NCBI GenBank assembly: GCA_000934455.1
Contig: KN884760.1
Span: 48,289 to 95,455 of the forward strand
DNA from: Apostichopus parvimensis
Taxonomy: Eukaryota; Echinodermata; Holothuroidea; Aspidochirotida; Stichopodidae
Length of the DNA: 47,167 nucleotides
Reading direction: 5' to 3'
In this document: piece by piece, positions 1 to 11,400 of the stretch
How the letters are laid out: every line of letters starts with the position of its first letter
How positions within the stretch are numbered: the stretch's first letter is position 1
Translations under genes and position numbers: made by a program
The notes under the pieces: generated by a model
Told to the model about the DNA's origin: nothing
What the model saw: only the letters and a program-made list of their open reading frames with translations
The model's database searches: none

Positions 1-549
1 GTTGCTCGTGTGAACTGGTAAGTTTGTATTTAGGGTTACATATTGAAATAATAGTTAATAATAAATTCAGAGCGCTATTCCATTTGCCGTGTCATGCGGG
101 CCTGGTCCGGAGAAACGGCGGGAAAGGGGGAAACAGTCTTTACACATGGAAGGAGAAATGTATGATTACAACTGCCGAGTTGTCATTCACCTAATTGAGT
201 AGTACCGTACTATATATTTTACGATTAGTGAAAGTCTGTATATGCCCATATAGCTTATACATTCGTTTGCTTTAAGGTTCTGTACTGTAACAGTAATCAG
301 GTGACCTTCCCTGTGAGAAATAACCTGTCAGGCTATATGACGGCGCTGTAGGAATTCAAGTAAGCCATGCTGCCAGTCAGGCCTGGCGGCAGAGGAGAGG
401 GTGGACAGGGGAGGTGTCACAGCCCAGGGCCCTATAGATTTTGGAAGCCTCGAGATGGCTGCCACTAATTTTCCTTTCTATGATTCAGTTCAACAAACGT
501 TAACCTCTTTACTGCATGCATGACAAGATCAAATGAAGCTGGATCTTAC
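1..549. other. Non-coding, probably first intron of the minus-strand gene
   Basis: I see no coding exon here on either strand. A GTAAGT at 18 could end an exon lying off the left edge on the plus strand, but 17 bases are too few to judge. A GC-richer patch at about 360-460 has no recognisable content. Confidence 0.3.
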
Positions 550-756
550 CACTCCGTTCCAAGTATCTAACGCTGTGGAGATCAATAAGTCTTCTTCATA
601 CCGCTTCGTCATAATCATTGCTCTGCCCACGATTATGTCCACCAAACCACACATCATAACCAAGATTCCAATGGAAGAAATCACGCGAGCACTCGTTCGG
701 TCGATTTTAACAGTATGTGAAGTCACATAGTATTGCTTGCTATTGCGGCGAAACAT
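550..756 (-). CDS. Partial membrane protein, first coding exon (tetraspan-like guess)
   Basis: This minus-strand open frame gives 69 codons from an ATG at 756-754 (A at -3, a fair start context) to a good donor GTAAGA on the minus strand just left of 550, in phase 0. The protein begins with a basic stretch (MFRRNSKQ), then has one clear hydrophobic segment at about residues 25-49 (VISSIGILVMMCGLVDIIVG and onward), a short charged loop (TKRYEEDL), and ends LDTWNGV at the exon boundary. One membrane segment followed by a short loop and a W-x-G-V motif is reminiscent of MS4A or other four-span families, but that is an impression. The frame stays open upstream to a stop at 849-847, so the exon may be longer, with an acceptor near 808 or 820. 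I found no following exon in 1-549; the rest would lie beyond the left edge. It is transcribed away from the large plus-strand gene. Confidence 0.5.
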
Positions 757-849
757 TTTTGAAAAAAATCTTCCAAAACCTTCCCGCAACCTCGTCTTCG
801 AGTTTGAGTTAGACCTGTTTATGATAACTATAAACACATATTTTAATTA

Positions 850-2902
850 GTATATACTCTGTACTTCGGTAATTCGGCATCCGTTTGTGAAACTATCCCA
901 TTGTACTGTTATATAAATACTTTAAACACAACTACTGCAGTTGAACAATTTGACACCCTTGAACACTTGCATATAAGTGTTATAACTAAGGCAATTTGCA
1001 ATAATGTCATTCATCCAGCAACAGATAGCAAGTGTTTTAACCAACACTCAATTACGGAAGTGCAACAGGGGCATCACATTGAAGACTTACACAAATTACA
1101 AAAGGAAACAAAATGTGAAAAGTAATCGCTTTTGCACTCTTGCTACCATCTATAGACTGAAATGTTTAGTCTTGACGAGATAAAGCCTTTAATTTTAAAG
1201 GTGCAAAATATTGAATTCACCTTTTGATACGGCCACGGTCATTTTCAAGCTTCGGTATAGCTAGTGTGCAAAAACGGTCATTTTTATGAGGTTTGACCTT
1301 TTCATCAAGCGATTATTACAAGTGCCTTTAAAATGGATTATACACTACGTATAGGCGTGGATCATGGAGGGGGGGGGGGCGGTAGGTGGGGGTGTGCAAT
1401 TTTGCTTTTAACCTGATACAAACATGAAAAGTAACTATTATCTTGCGTTTAAACTTAATTATTGACCTTATTCCAGTCTAAACATGTCTCAAAATGCACA
1501 GTTTAGAAACTAACATTTCATTTCATATTCTGAGTGAGTGAACCCCACCACCCACCCCCTACACGAGAGTCCTCATTCAACGATCCCATGGACACCCCGT
1601 CCTGTCTGCAATCCTGGATCCGCCCGTGTTACATGATGTTTGTTAAAGATTGTTGAGCGATCATGCTGTGTGTACTCTCTATATATTTTTTTTCACCTAT
1701 TGCCATGTCGTTATATCGTTTTTAAACTCACCTGAAGTAATAATAGGGACTTGTTATTCCGAATTGTAGCTCATTGATATCACTGAAATCATGGCTTTTA
1801 TAGTACGCGATTTGTAGTAACACGGTTGGTGTCGGTAATGGGTGAAAAGCGCCTTGGGTCAGATCTTTGACAACATTACCCCTTGCACCCGTTTCCTAAA
1901 TTTCCGGTGGGCGTGTATAATGAATGCCACATTATTTGGGTGAATATATGACACCTCGTCAGCCATGTGTATACATGGTTGTTTATTGTACTCACAGTTC
2001 GTTACTAGTATTTACGCCTCTTATATTAATTTCTAACACAACGTTACTAATATTCGTGTCGTTGTTATTGAATTCTACGACGTATCTTATTTTCCCGCTG
2101 TTATTATTATACTACGCCCTTACCTATAATTAAGCCTTTGTTAAATTTGACTAATTTGACGTTACTGCTTTCCACGCAGTTATCAACTTGTCTCTTTTCG
2201 CGTTCCATAATAATATGATTGATTAACTGCGACCCGTTTCGCTGTTCATCACTAATCATTTCGTTGCATGGCAACGTTTGCCCATGTGACACCACTGATT
2301 GCATGACAATCAAAACTGATCGATAAATGGAACGTCGTCTTGACAGGTTCCATGATTGTGTGTGAAAACGAGGTCATGTAGGTCGTAGTCTACTATAGAT
2401 ATATCTGACTGAGCCTAAACCTTGGAATTAAAACAGACTAAGATTAGAACAGCGGTAAAGGCTAAGACAGTGCTGTTCAGCATGTAACTTGGTCCATGCA
2501 AAATGAAAACAAACTAACCAATTCATCATCACGCTACAACGTCTCTTTTCAGGTCTTCAAACACCAACACTAACAAACAGTGACTGAATTTCAAGTAACG
2601 AAATCCGTGGTAGCCTAACCTAACGTTAGGTCAACACTCGTAGTGAGTTCCGTAACAAATGCCTAACCTAGTCGTAAGTTAAATCTACAAGGCTATAATA
2701 GACTAGGCTTCGCATATTTAACTTGCGGAATTACTCTAGCCTCGACCCTCCCCCCAGTTTTGCACGTTTTTTGGGCATTAGGAAATCTTACGCCCTAAAA
2801 ATAACCAACATTACCTCAATATGATAACACTACTCTCTGGGACCTGACCTGTCTGAGCTTAGAGGCTCAGAGCATAGCAAACAGCATCTTAAGTCAAAGG
2901 AT
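850..2902. other. Intergenic DNA between two divergent genes
   Basis: This is AT-rich sequence with no convincing exon. It contains a G run at about 1368-1379 and short T-rich tracts. A 74-codon frame at 901-1125 has no splice or start context that I would trust. The promoter of the minus-strand gene should lie in the left part, but no TATA or initiator motif stands out. Confidence 0.4.
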
Positions 2903-3224
2903 GTAGCATGGTGGGCTCATAATTGACGCACTTAAGGATTTGATCAACGATATCTATCAAGGAAAAATTTTATATGTGTAGTCTCAAAATCTCAAAAATG
3001 GCAATTTAGGGGTATGAAAGAACTTGACACTGCAGACATTTTGTGGTCAAATTCTGCTCAATTGTACGGTGCATATGCACAGAACCTTAAATATTTTGAG
3101 ATCATAACATTTCTGAGGAACTACACTTATGAAAAACACATACAGTTGAGTGATTTGGATTTTTCCTTGATCGACATCGTTGATCAAATCCTTAAGTGCG
3201 TCAATTATGAGCCCACCATGCTAC
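2903..3224. mobile_element. Foldback / MITE-like element, ~65-bp terminal inverted repeats
   Basis: The left arm starts GTAGCATGGTGGGCTCATAA and the right arm ends with its reverse complement (…GAGCCCACCATGCTAC). Pairing continues for about 65 bases with a few mismatches, through the shared stretch TTGACGCACTTAAGGATTTG. The middle is about 190 bp without a transposase. A short open frame at 3014-3229 is only a by-product of the arms. I find no clean target duplication, so the superfamily is open. Confidence 0.75.
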
Positions 3225-5174
3225 CGTAGGCCTAGCTAGTAAATAGTATGGTTACTAAGTTTGTGTGGCCCCTAAATTCTTGTTCTGCTTTTTATTCATA
3301 TCTTATCTAGACCTAGCTGCACTGATAATGGCATTAATACTATTACTTGTAGTACTTGTACTTACTACTGTATGATTACTGTGCTCATACTTGTAACCAC
3401 TTTTTTATAATTGCAATTTTAATCTACAGTACAAAGCCTTAATGGAAACAACCAAAATAGCCACAGTGAAACAAGAAAACATCAAGTTTGTATGCTTGTT
3501 GAGACACTTTCCTGGATTCTTTCACCCATGTATTGTAGATTAATACAGTCAAATTCTCGAGAAGTTAGGGAAATTATTCCTTGCTTCGAGCAGTTTAATT
3601 CCTGAACTTTAAAAGTTAAATTCTTTCCATTAATTGCAGTATCAGGTCAAACCATCAATGAGGTCATAATGCTGAAGGATTATTATAACTAAATTGCTGA
3701 GCCAAGTCAGCAAGATTGTCATGCCTCTTATCCTTTAAAAGAACATCAATGCCCTTACTATCACAAATTTACCATATACTGTACCGTCGTATCTAGGGGA
3801 GTAGGGGGCTTAACTTAGTAGTACTTAGTAACCTACTGCAGTGGTTCTTATATATATGTTACTAACAGTAGTGCTAGAGGGCTGTTAGTGTTCCTCACAC
3901 AGTTAATGTCTACAATTACCATTAGGGCCTACTGTTTGAGACATTACTGTTGTATGAAACACTCATGTGGTTGGTTTAATAGTATGAGGCTATTATTAAT
4001 CAGCATTTAGAATGCTATTCACATCCCAAAGCGTGTACCATGGCGTGTACAACTTAGCCCAGGTCATTGGTAACTTGTCACACCTGAACACCAAAGTGTG
4101 CACAATTCAATCAATCTCTCCTGGGGCACCACAGTGCACCACAACCACGTGTCCCCCGGATTAGCTCCTCTAGCTTAACTTAAACACTACAGTATTGGAA
4201 ATTGATTACCTTTGTGTGATTGTGCATATATATCTGTAGATCTTGGTGTTGGCCTTGATACTTTGCCAAGTTTGTCTCACTTGAAATTTTAGTTTGAAAG
4301 CTTTTCAGCCTGAAAGTAGCTTGCTTGCCCATTGTCCTGAAATTTTACTTAAGCTATACAAAGGTTAGCAATCAGCCCAGCCCAGGAAGGGTTATTTACA
4401 CTGAAAGCAAAAGTTTATTTTGAATACCATTCTACTCGCTTCGTCATCAATTTATGTGTTTCGTGTGTGTGAATGGCAATTTCCAAATGAAGACTGCAAA
4501 TTTCTTGTGAATTTGAGTTGGATGGTTTGCAAATTGGTTTTCAGCCATGCAAATTGCATGTGCTGGTTTATACATCCCTCCTGTAAGTTAGTGGTAATGT
4601 AACTTGCTACAGTAGTTGGTACAGTTTAAAATGCTGTTTCAGGCAACATTCATAGTGTTACTGTAGGTTAACACTAGTGGTCCCAATTTCATTTCAGGTC
4701 CTAATGTCCTTCACCTTTGTATGATCACAGAACAGATATCAAAAGCGAGTGTTTTCTGTGCAAAAATACTCAAACCATGCACACACAGGCACAGAGAATA
4801 TCACTACAAATCACATACTTAAGCATAGAGCATGTTGCAGACATTTTACCTTCTGGGTGAAGATATATAGTACCTGCTTAAAGTTTTAATTTCCATCATG
4901 CAAAGTTTAAGATATTCTGTCAAATTTAATTTTCGCTAAGTGTCAAAGGCCCAGCAGTCAAACCATAGTCATTAATATCTGCATGTTTTCCATCCCTGTA
5001 AAGGCAGGATGTACATGTTGTTATCTCATAGCAATACTATTTACAGAGTGAACACATGCATTTAAATCATTCCCCATTGATTCATTCTTGGATATCACTG
5101 AGTTTCCTGACAGTATAAAAGTATGATATTACGTGTTAAAGTCTTCTTTTCTTTCGGTATATCTCCATGTGTAG
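3225..5174. other. Non-coding DNA upstream of the large gene
   Basis: No coding exon is evident. The sequence is AT-rich with scattered short repeats. The gene's promoter and any 5' untranslated exon could lie here or further upstream, but nothing in the sequence fixes their position. Confidence 0.4.
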
Positions 5175-5219
5175 GATGGTTAACTAAATGAGCACACGCT
5201 AACAGTTACAGATCCCACC
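5175..5219 (+). promoter_or_regulatory. Likely 5' UTR end with two tiny upstream ORFs
   Basis: A plausible acceptor (…CCATGTGTAG) ends at 5174. The leader then contains ATG GTT AAC TAA (5176-5187) and ATG AGC ACA CGC TAA (5188-5202), two back-to-back three- and four-codon upstream ORFs. An in-frame TAA at 5181-5183 closes the main frame, supporting the start at 5220. If instead the acceptor is one of the AGs at 5204-5205 or 5210-5211, both upstream ORFs drop out of the mRNA. Confidence 0.4.
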
Positions 5220-5462
5220 ATGACTGCATTAGCTGTCGGGAACCCAACTTTGGAGGCTCAGGATTCTGTCAATGAATCCTCCTTAGCGCTTCAAGTCTTC
5301 ACTGAGTCAGAGGACGATTCAGCTCTCATCGGTGAAGCTATGAAAGATCGTGGCGACTCACCGGCTCAGGTTGTTCTTGACAAAACCTTAAAAGCCCAGG
5401 CTGACAGGAGAGCAGAAGAAACTAAATATGAACTCAATAAAATTCAAGCAAGGGTTGATCAG
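5220..5462 (+). CDS. Exon 1 (residues 1-81), start codon
   Basis: The start sits in a strong context (CCCACCATGA) with an in-frame stop 39 bases upstream. The first 50 residues are acidic and Ser-rich (FTESEDDSALIGEAMKDRG), followed by a helical stretch (KTLKAQADRRAEETKYELNK) that opens the first coiled coil. The donor is CAG|GTAAAT, phase 0. Confidence 0.85.
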
Positions 5463-8400
5463 GTAAATTTTTGATGTTGAAATGAATTTGGAAACTGATC
5501 GATATTATTATATGCTCTCATTATGAACACTGTATTTTTGTTGGTAAGTCGTAATCATTTGCAAAGCTCTCCAACCTACATCGCACTAGAGTTGTAATAC
5601 TGTAGGTGACATACAGTTCACTATGTCACAATACAGTTATAATCTGAAATCTTTGATAAACGTCAGTAAGAGCACCTCTCATGGTGTTGAGTAAGACACA
5701 CAACTTACCTAGAGTAGCTATTGGCTAAGTAGAACGTGTGATGAAAATTTAGAGTAAATTTGTTTCTCATAGTATTTGGAAATGTCACTGTTTGTGCTCT
5801 ATCAATTTTGCAATGCTCGTGTTTACCAATCTGGTTCGAAACGGGAGATGTAAAAATGGCAATTAGTAATATCTTCACAAGGGTACTTAAATCTCATCCT
5901 ATTTGACAGTTAGCGATTTACCTAACAGTGGATGTCGTCTATCAATGTCCATGTTAAAGCATTCGTCGTTAGCCAACAGTTACAACAGCTGGATAAAACT
6001 GTTGCAGATAGCTTAAGTTGGTATGGGAAGCAGTACAGTCAATAATTTGTGCCAAAATAACTCAAGACTCAATAACTCTAGATATTATAATCTGAGTAGA
6101 ATCTCTGATATGTTCAAGACATTGCTGTTTTTATCTTATTTATGAGCAACACAATTCTATGGGTTTATTTCCTTTGTATCTTTATTTCTCTCAACAGACT
6201 ATGGCTGCTTTTGAATTAAATGAACAACTCCTTGAAGACAATAAAGCTGCTTACTTTGTTCCAGATTTAGTGAGTAACCGTAGCAACGTACACTTCATAT
6301 TCTTAATAACATTGCTATAGTTTGAAGTCACTCGTGATAGAGAGTGTGGAGTATGTCTAAACCCCTCATTGGTGCATTACTACACTAATACTTTCCTGAA
6401 CTAAAAGTTTTCCTGGATCTGGTTTTGAAAAAAATTATTGCAAAATTTCATCAGATATGTTGAATGAGGACCTGCAGGACACAACGTTTTATAAATATCA
6501 AGCAGGTGTAGCAATGAATCGGTCTGAGACACAATCTCAATAAAATGGAATAATTGGCCTATGTAATGGTTTATTATCAGTATACTGTTCTGCACAATAT
6601 TGTATTTGTGTAATAAAGAGAATGGTTACTAGCATAATTACTGCATGTGCCCGATGAGTAAGAAAAGACACTGTTAGTATCAAGTACAGACAACTTGCAC
6701 GAAACATGATAATGGTCCTGAAACTTCCATATTGCCGTCACTAACTAAGATTCACAGATAGCAAATTGTTTCCGTAAGATAGATATAATTTTAGGGGTTC
6801 GAATACTGATGTTCAGTTCTTTGCACTTTCAGCTTGAACTGGAAAAGGTTATTGGAGATGCAATACAGAAGAGAAAATATCAACAGCATGTCATGATTTT
6901 TGTTGTTGGCTTTGAGGAAGCAACAGAACAAAAACTAAAACTACTCAACCAGATCAACGATGTGAGTATACTTTGAAGTTCAGCTAATTGCCGGGTTGAC
7001 AACAGGATTGTACTTGGTCAGTGTAAGTTAGATGACACACTAGATGCCGACAAAGACAAATTGTTGTTATGTACTTTCATGGATTCAGTAATTCTTGTTT
7101 CGTTGAATGATGATTGCTTAAACTCAAGTGAGTGGTGACTGCTTACGTTCAGCTTGTGATGCATGCCTGCGTCCATGCCCATTTGAGGAATGATGTATCT
7201 CAACGTCCAGGCATAGATTCATTGATTGATTAATGCCACTGCTCATGCCTTGAAGCAGTGAGTCATTCATAACTACATTCAGTAAGCAACAAATGTCCAT
7301 AGCCAGCGAGGGATGAATGTCACATGCTGCTGTGGTCAATCTGCTGACAAAGTTTCCAATAAGTTTGTCTTTAATATCAGGTACAAGCCCCAAACAGAAG
7401 CTAACAGTGGCAAAATATCAGAAGCTGTTATATTTTTATTACAATTTAAATTCAAGAAATGATGAACTCAGTGTAAATTCTACAATGGTGTAAAAGTCTG
7501 TCATATTTGTTCATTATGCTACTCTGTATGCATATGCAGTATTTCAAAGAATATTTAAATCTTCTTTAAAACTTCCTTCCATCAAAGAGTCATGTATCAC
7601 TGAGCCATCTAAATACAGTAAAAATACTCTGTGCTCAATAACCTTCAGATACATTAAGAGGCAGTGGATTGAAAGGTCTAACCATATGAGAGATGTCAAG
7701 CAACTTATGAATATTTATATTACATTATTCTGATAACCATTTTAGTCTTGCCTCTTTGAGTGTTTGGTGGTTGATGCAGACTTCAATTGATACTTCCCTT
7801 TAACTACAGTTTTACTTCTTAAAATATTTTTGTGATTAGTTTGTAGGTGTTTTGCTTGCAGTAATGGAGAGGAAGTAAGTTTTATGAATAATTCTCTCTC
7901 TCTCTATCCAGTTTTTTACCATTTACATCAACAACATCGATGAGAAAGATCTTCAACCAAAAGCAGCTGAAGTTGACCTTGAAGAAGTTTCCATCAGTGT
8001 TCAGGAGGCTCTGGCTACGGCTGATATGGCGACTCAGAAACTCTCCGAAATAAATCAGGAAATTGTAACATATGTAGAGAAACTGCACAGTGGGAAGGCA
8101 TTGACAAAGTTAGTATATCTGTAGGAGAGAATAGAGGATATTGCAAGCATTGTCATGTATTGGTTCTACAATTGTTACAACAAGACTGTCAAATTTTTTC
8201 CCTCAAATCATTAGCACCCCCGTTTTATTTCAGGGGTTTTGTTGAAGTAAAAAATGCTGGTAGATTTTCACAATTTGACTGATTGTAACTTGTTGTTTTA
8301 AAAAAAATCTGTCAACTGATCAATCATTGGTTTTTGACAACACTCACATCAGGTCTTGAATTAAATGGTGAAAATGGCAAGGCAAATAGTTTTAGGGCAG

Positions 8401-11400
8401 TTTTTAAAGTCAGTAATTCCATAGAAATGGCAGACCATAACAATAGTTTTTCAGTTTTCAAAAGAGCAGCTAGGCATCTGTCAAAAAATTTGAAAGAGAC
8501 CTGGGCTTTGTTTATTGAAGTGAGAAAACAAAAACATGTACAGAAATAACAGAAAGCAGGGAAAAATCAAAAGGATATTTGTAGAATCATAGTTCTAGAT
8601 ATTTACCTTATCTCCTTTGCTGCTTTCATAGCTGTTTTCCGGCACTGATGTCAGGTAAATTTTGAGCCCTGATCAAGATAATGAAAAGTAGGAGAAAAGC
8701 ACTTTGTTGCCATTAGTAATAGATTTTTTAAGGGTATTATGAAAATCAAAGTAGTAAAAGATAGTTCTATCTAATCACTGTGCTCTCTTGTTAAAACGGG
8801 TTCAAGTTTGATGATTAAGCCAGTAAGCGGGTTAATTCATTTCATTGTAAACCGGTTGACACTTGAATTCTTTGGACAGTACACTGATGATAGAAAAACC
8901 TGTTATATTCTGCATTTTGGACTTAACTTTCAAACCTAACATGCTCAACCAAATGTTATTAGACAATGGAAATTCTCTCATGAAATGAGAGAAAGTGAGA
9001 TATCTACCATTTTGGGTTAGACTGTTATCTGAAATATTCAATGATATATGATTTACACCACGATCAAAGAAATGGAATAAACCCCTACATCGACTACTTG
9101 GTTCAGATAAAAAACTGTTTTAGTCATTTCATGCATCTCTAGCTAGCTGACAATTCCTCGATAAACAGTGCCAAAAACAGAGTTGAGAGATACTGACCTT
9201 GATAATTTACTTTTGGAAAATTATTGCACATTTTGTGGTTACTTAAACTTTGCAGAAGCAAGAAGAAGTTAGAGAAGGCCCTGCTGCAAGCCAAAGATGA
9301 TATTATGGGATTAACAGAGAAACTAATGGGAGCCCAGGCAGGTAAGTTTACCATTAATGCCATGTTACGGATAGGCTGCTAGCGTGAGAGTACAAATGTT
9401 ATGATGGGATTAACATTAAACCTAACAGGAGCCCAGAGAGGTAACACATCTTCATTGGTGGCATGAACATTTGGGAAAGGATGCAAGCCTGGAGGTACAA
9501 ATGTTATTATTTGCATTTGAAGTTTGAACAATTATGGTTTCACAAATTTGAAATTAAGCTGCATGTGTGCATAATTTGTGCAATGAATATTCATATCTGA
9601 CAGCTGGGTTACGTGTACAGTAACCGCTTCGGGAGATTATGTGTATCCTGGCTCAAGATTCTTTCCTTGTGTGTGTGTACCCTGTATACTTCAAGAAGCC
9701 CATTACAGGATTTAAGACTCGGAAGAGACTATATGCAAGCAGGGCTGTTTATTAGTTTACATGAGATGTTACTGATTGCATCTAAAAATACAAAGCTGCT
9801 TTGGTTTCAAAGTTAGATACAATGAAAGAAGGACTTTTCTAATAATATTATCTCAGTGAAATGTTGGCATTGTTGACAAATTGACAGTTTAAATGTGTTT
9901 GACCTCAGGTAATCTTTACTAATAATTACAAACATTTAAAAGACAAAGGACACAAGCTTTACTTATTCTTCACCACCTCTGTAACACTGGCAGCGAAATA
10001 TGGAAGTTTTCATCACAAAGTTTTCCAAAGTATAAACCTATGGGGAGCAATAGTTCGAATACATTTGATTTGTATGCACTGAAAGAACAGCCACAATTAT
10101 AACCTTACAACAGATGAAAGAACCACGGCCAGACAATATGGACTTGTTTCTGACAGATGGTCTAGGGTACAATTCATACCGTACCATCTCTTGATGAGTC
10201 CACAAAGGACAAAACCAATCACTGAGGGGCTCTTTTTATATTTCTGTTTTATTGAGGATGGGGGCAGGAATGGACTGGCTTTTATGATAGTTTTAAAGCT
10301 TTATAAAATGTAATCTCTTTATATTTTCAGAAATTGAAGACAAAGAGGACCAAATGACCAAACTCTATAAACAAATTGATCTTAAGAATCTTGAGACAAT
10401 GAAGCACAAAAATGTTGCAGAGAATGCAAAGGTAAGTTCAGATCTTATTTAATGGGACTAAAAAATAACCACACTTTTTCTCAAGGATCGGCTATTCTAC
10501 GTAGTGGATTGGTATCTTATGACAATGGCCATAATATGGGCCCACTTGTCTATAATAATTCTATAATAAAAAAGAAGATATTTTTTTACANNNNNNNNNN
10601 NNNNNNNNNNNNNNNNNNNNNNNNNNNNNNNNNNNNNNNNCAGGTAAATTTTGAGCCCTGATCAAGATAATGAAAAGTAGGAGAAAAGCACTTTGTTGCC
10701 ATTAGTAATAGATTTTTTAAGGGTATTATGAAAATCAAAGTAGTAAAAGATAGTTCTATCTAATCACTGTGCTCTCTTGTTAAAACGGGTTCAAGTTTGA
10801 TGATTAAGCCAGTAAGCGGGTTAATTCATTTCATTGTAAACCGGTTGACACTTGAATTCTTTGGACAGTACACTGATGATAGAAAAACCTGTTATATTCT
10901 GCATTTTGGACTTAACTTTCAAACCTAACATGCTCAACCAAATGTTATTAGACAATGGAAATTCTCTCATGAAATGAGAGAAAGTGAGATATCTACCATT
11001 TTGGGTTAGACTGTTATCTGAAATATTCAATGATATATGATTTACACCACGATCAAAGAAATGGAATAAACCCCTACATCGACTACTTGGTTCAGATAAA
11101 AAACTGTTTTAGTCATTTCATGCATCTCTAGCTAGCTGACAATTCCTCGATAAACAGTGCCAAAAACAGAGTTGAGAGATACTGACCTTGATAATTTACT
11201 TTTGGAAAATTATTGCACATTTTGTGGTTACTTAAACTTTGCAGAAGCAAGAAGAAGTTAGAGAAGGCCCTGCTGCAAGCCAAAGATGATATTATGGGAT
11301 TAACAGAGAAACTAATGGGAGCCCAGGCAGGTAAGTTTACCATTAATGCCATGTTACGGATAGGCTGCTAGCGTGAAAGTAAAAATGTTATGATGGGATT

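Larger units (their letters stand above)
5463..9255 (+). other. Introns 1-4
   Basis: Between exons 1 and 5 the introns (735, 563, 950 and about 1150 bases) are AT-rich with no recognised element apart from the start of duplicated block 1. Short open frames on both strands here (for example 7124-7393 minus and 8334-8549 plus) show no family features. Confidence 0.5.
8652..10590. repeat. Duplicated block 1, copy A, ends at the N gap
   Basis: This 1.94-kb block recurs at 10641-12578 (offset 1989) with only a handful of substitutions and one single-base indel. It holds exons 5 and 6 with their flanking introns. The last base of this copy touches the run of Ns and the first base of the other copy follows it, the usual mark of two haplotype contigs placed in tandem. 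Confidence 0.93.

Noticed and set aside
1-17. Possible plus-strand exon end before GTAAGT at 18
   Set aside because: Seventeen bases with no frame information; cannot be told from chance.
901-1125. 74-codon frame between the two genes
   Set aside because: No ATG at its start, no clear splice sites, no family features; chance is sufficient.
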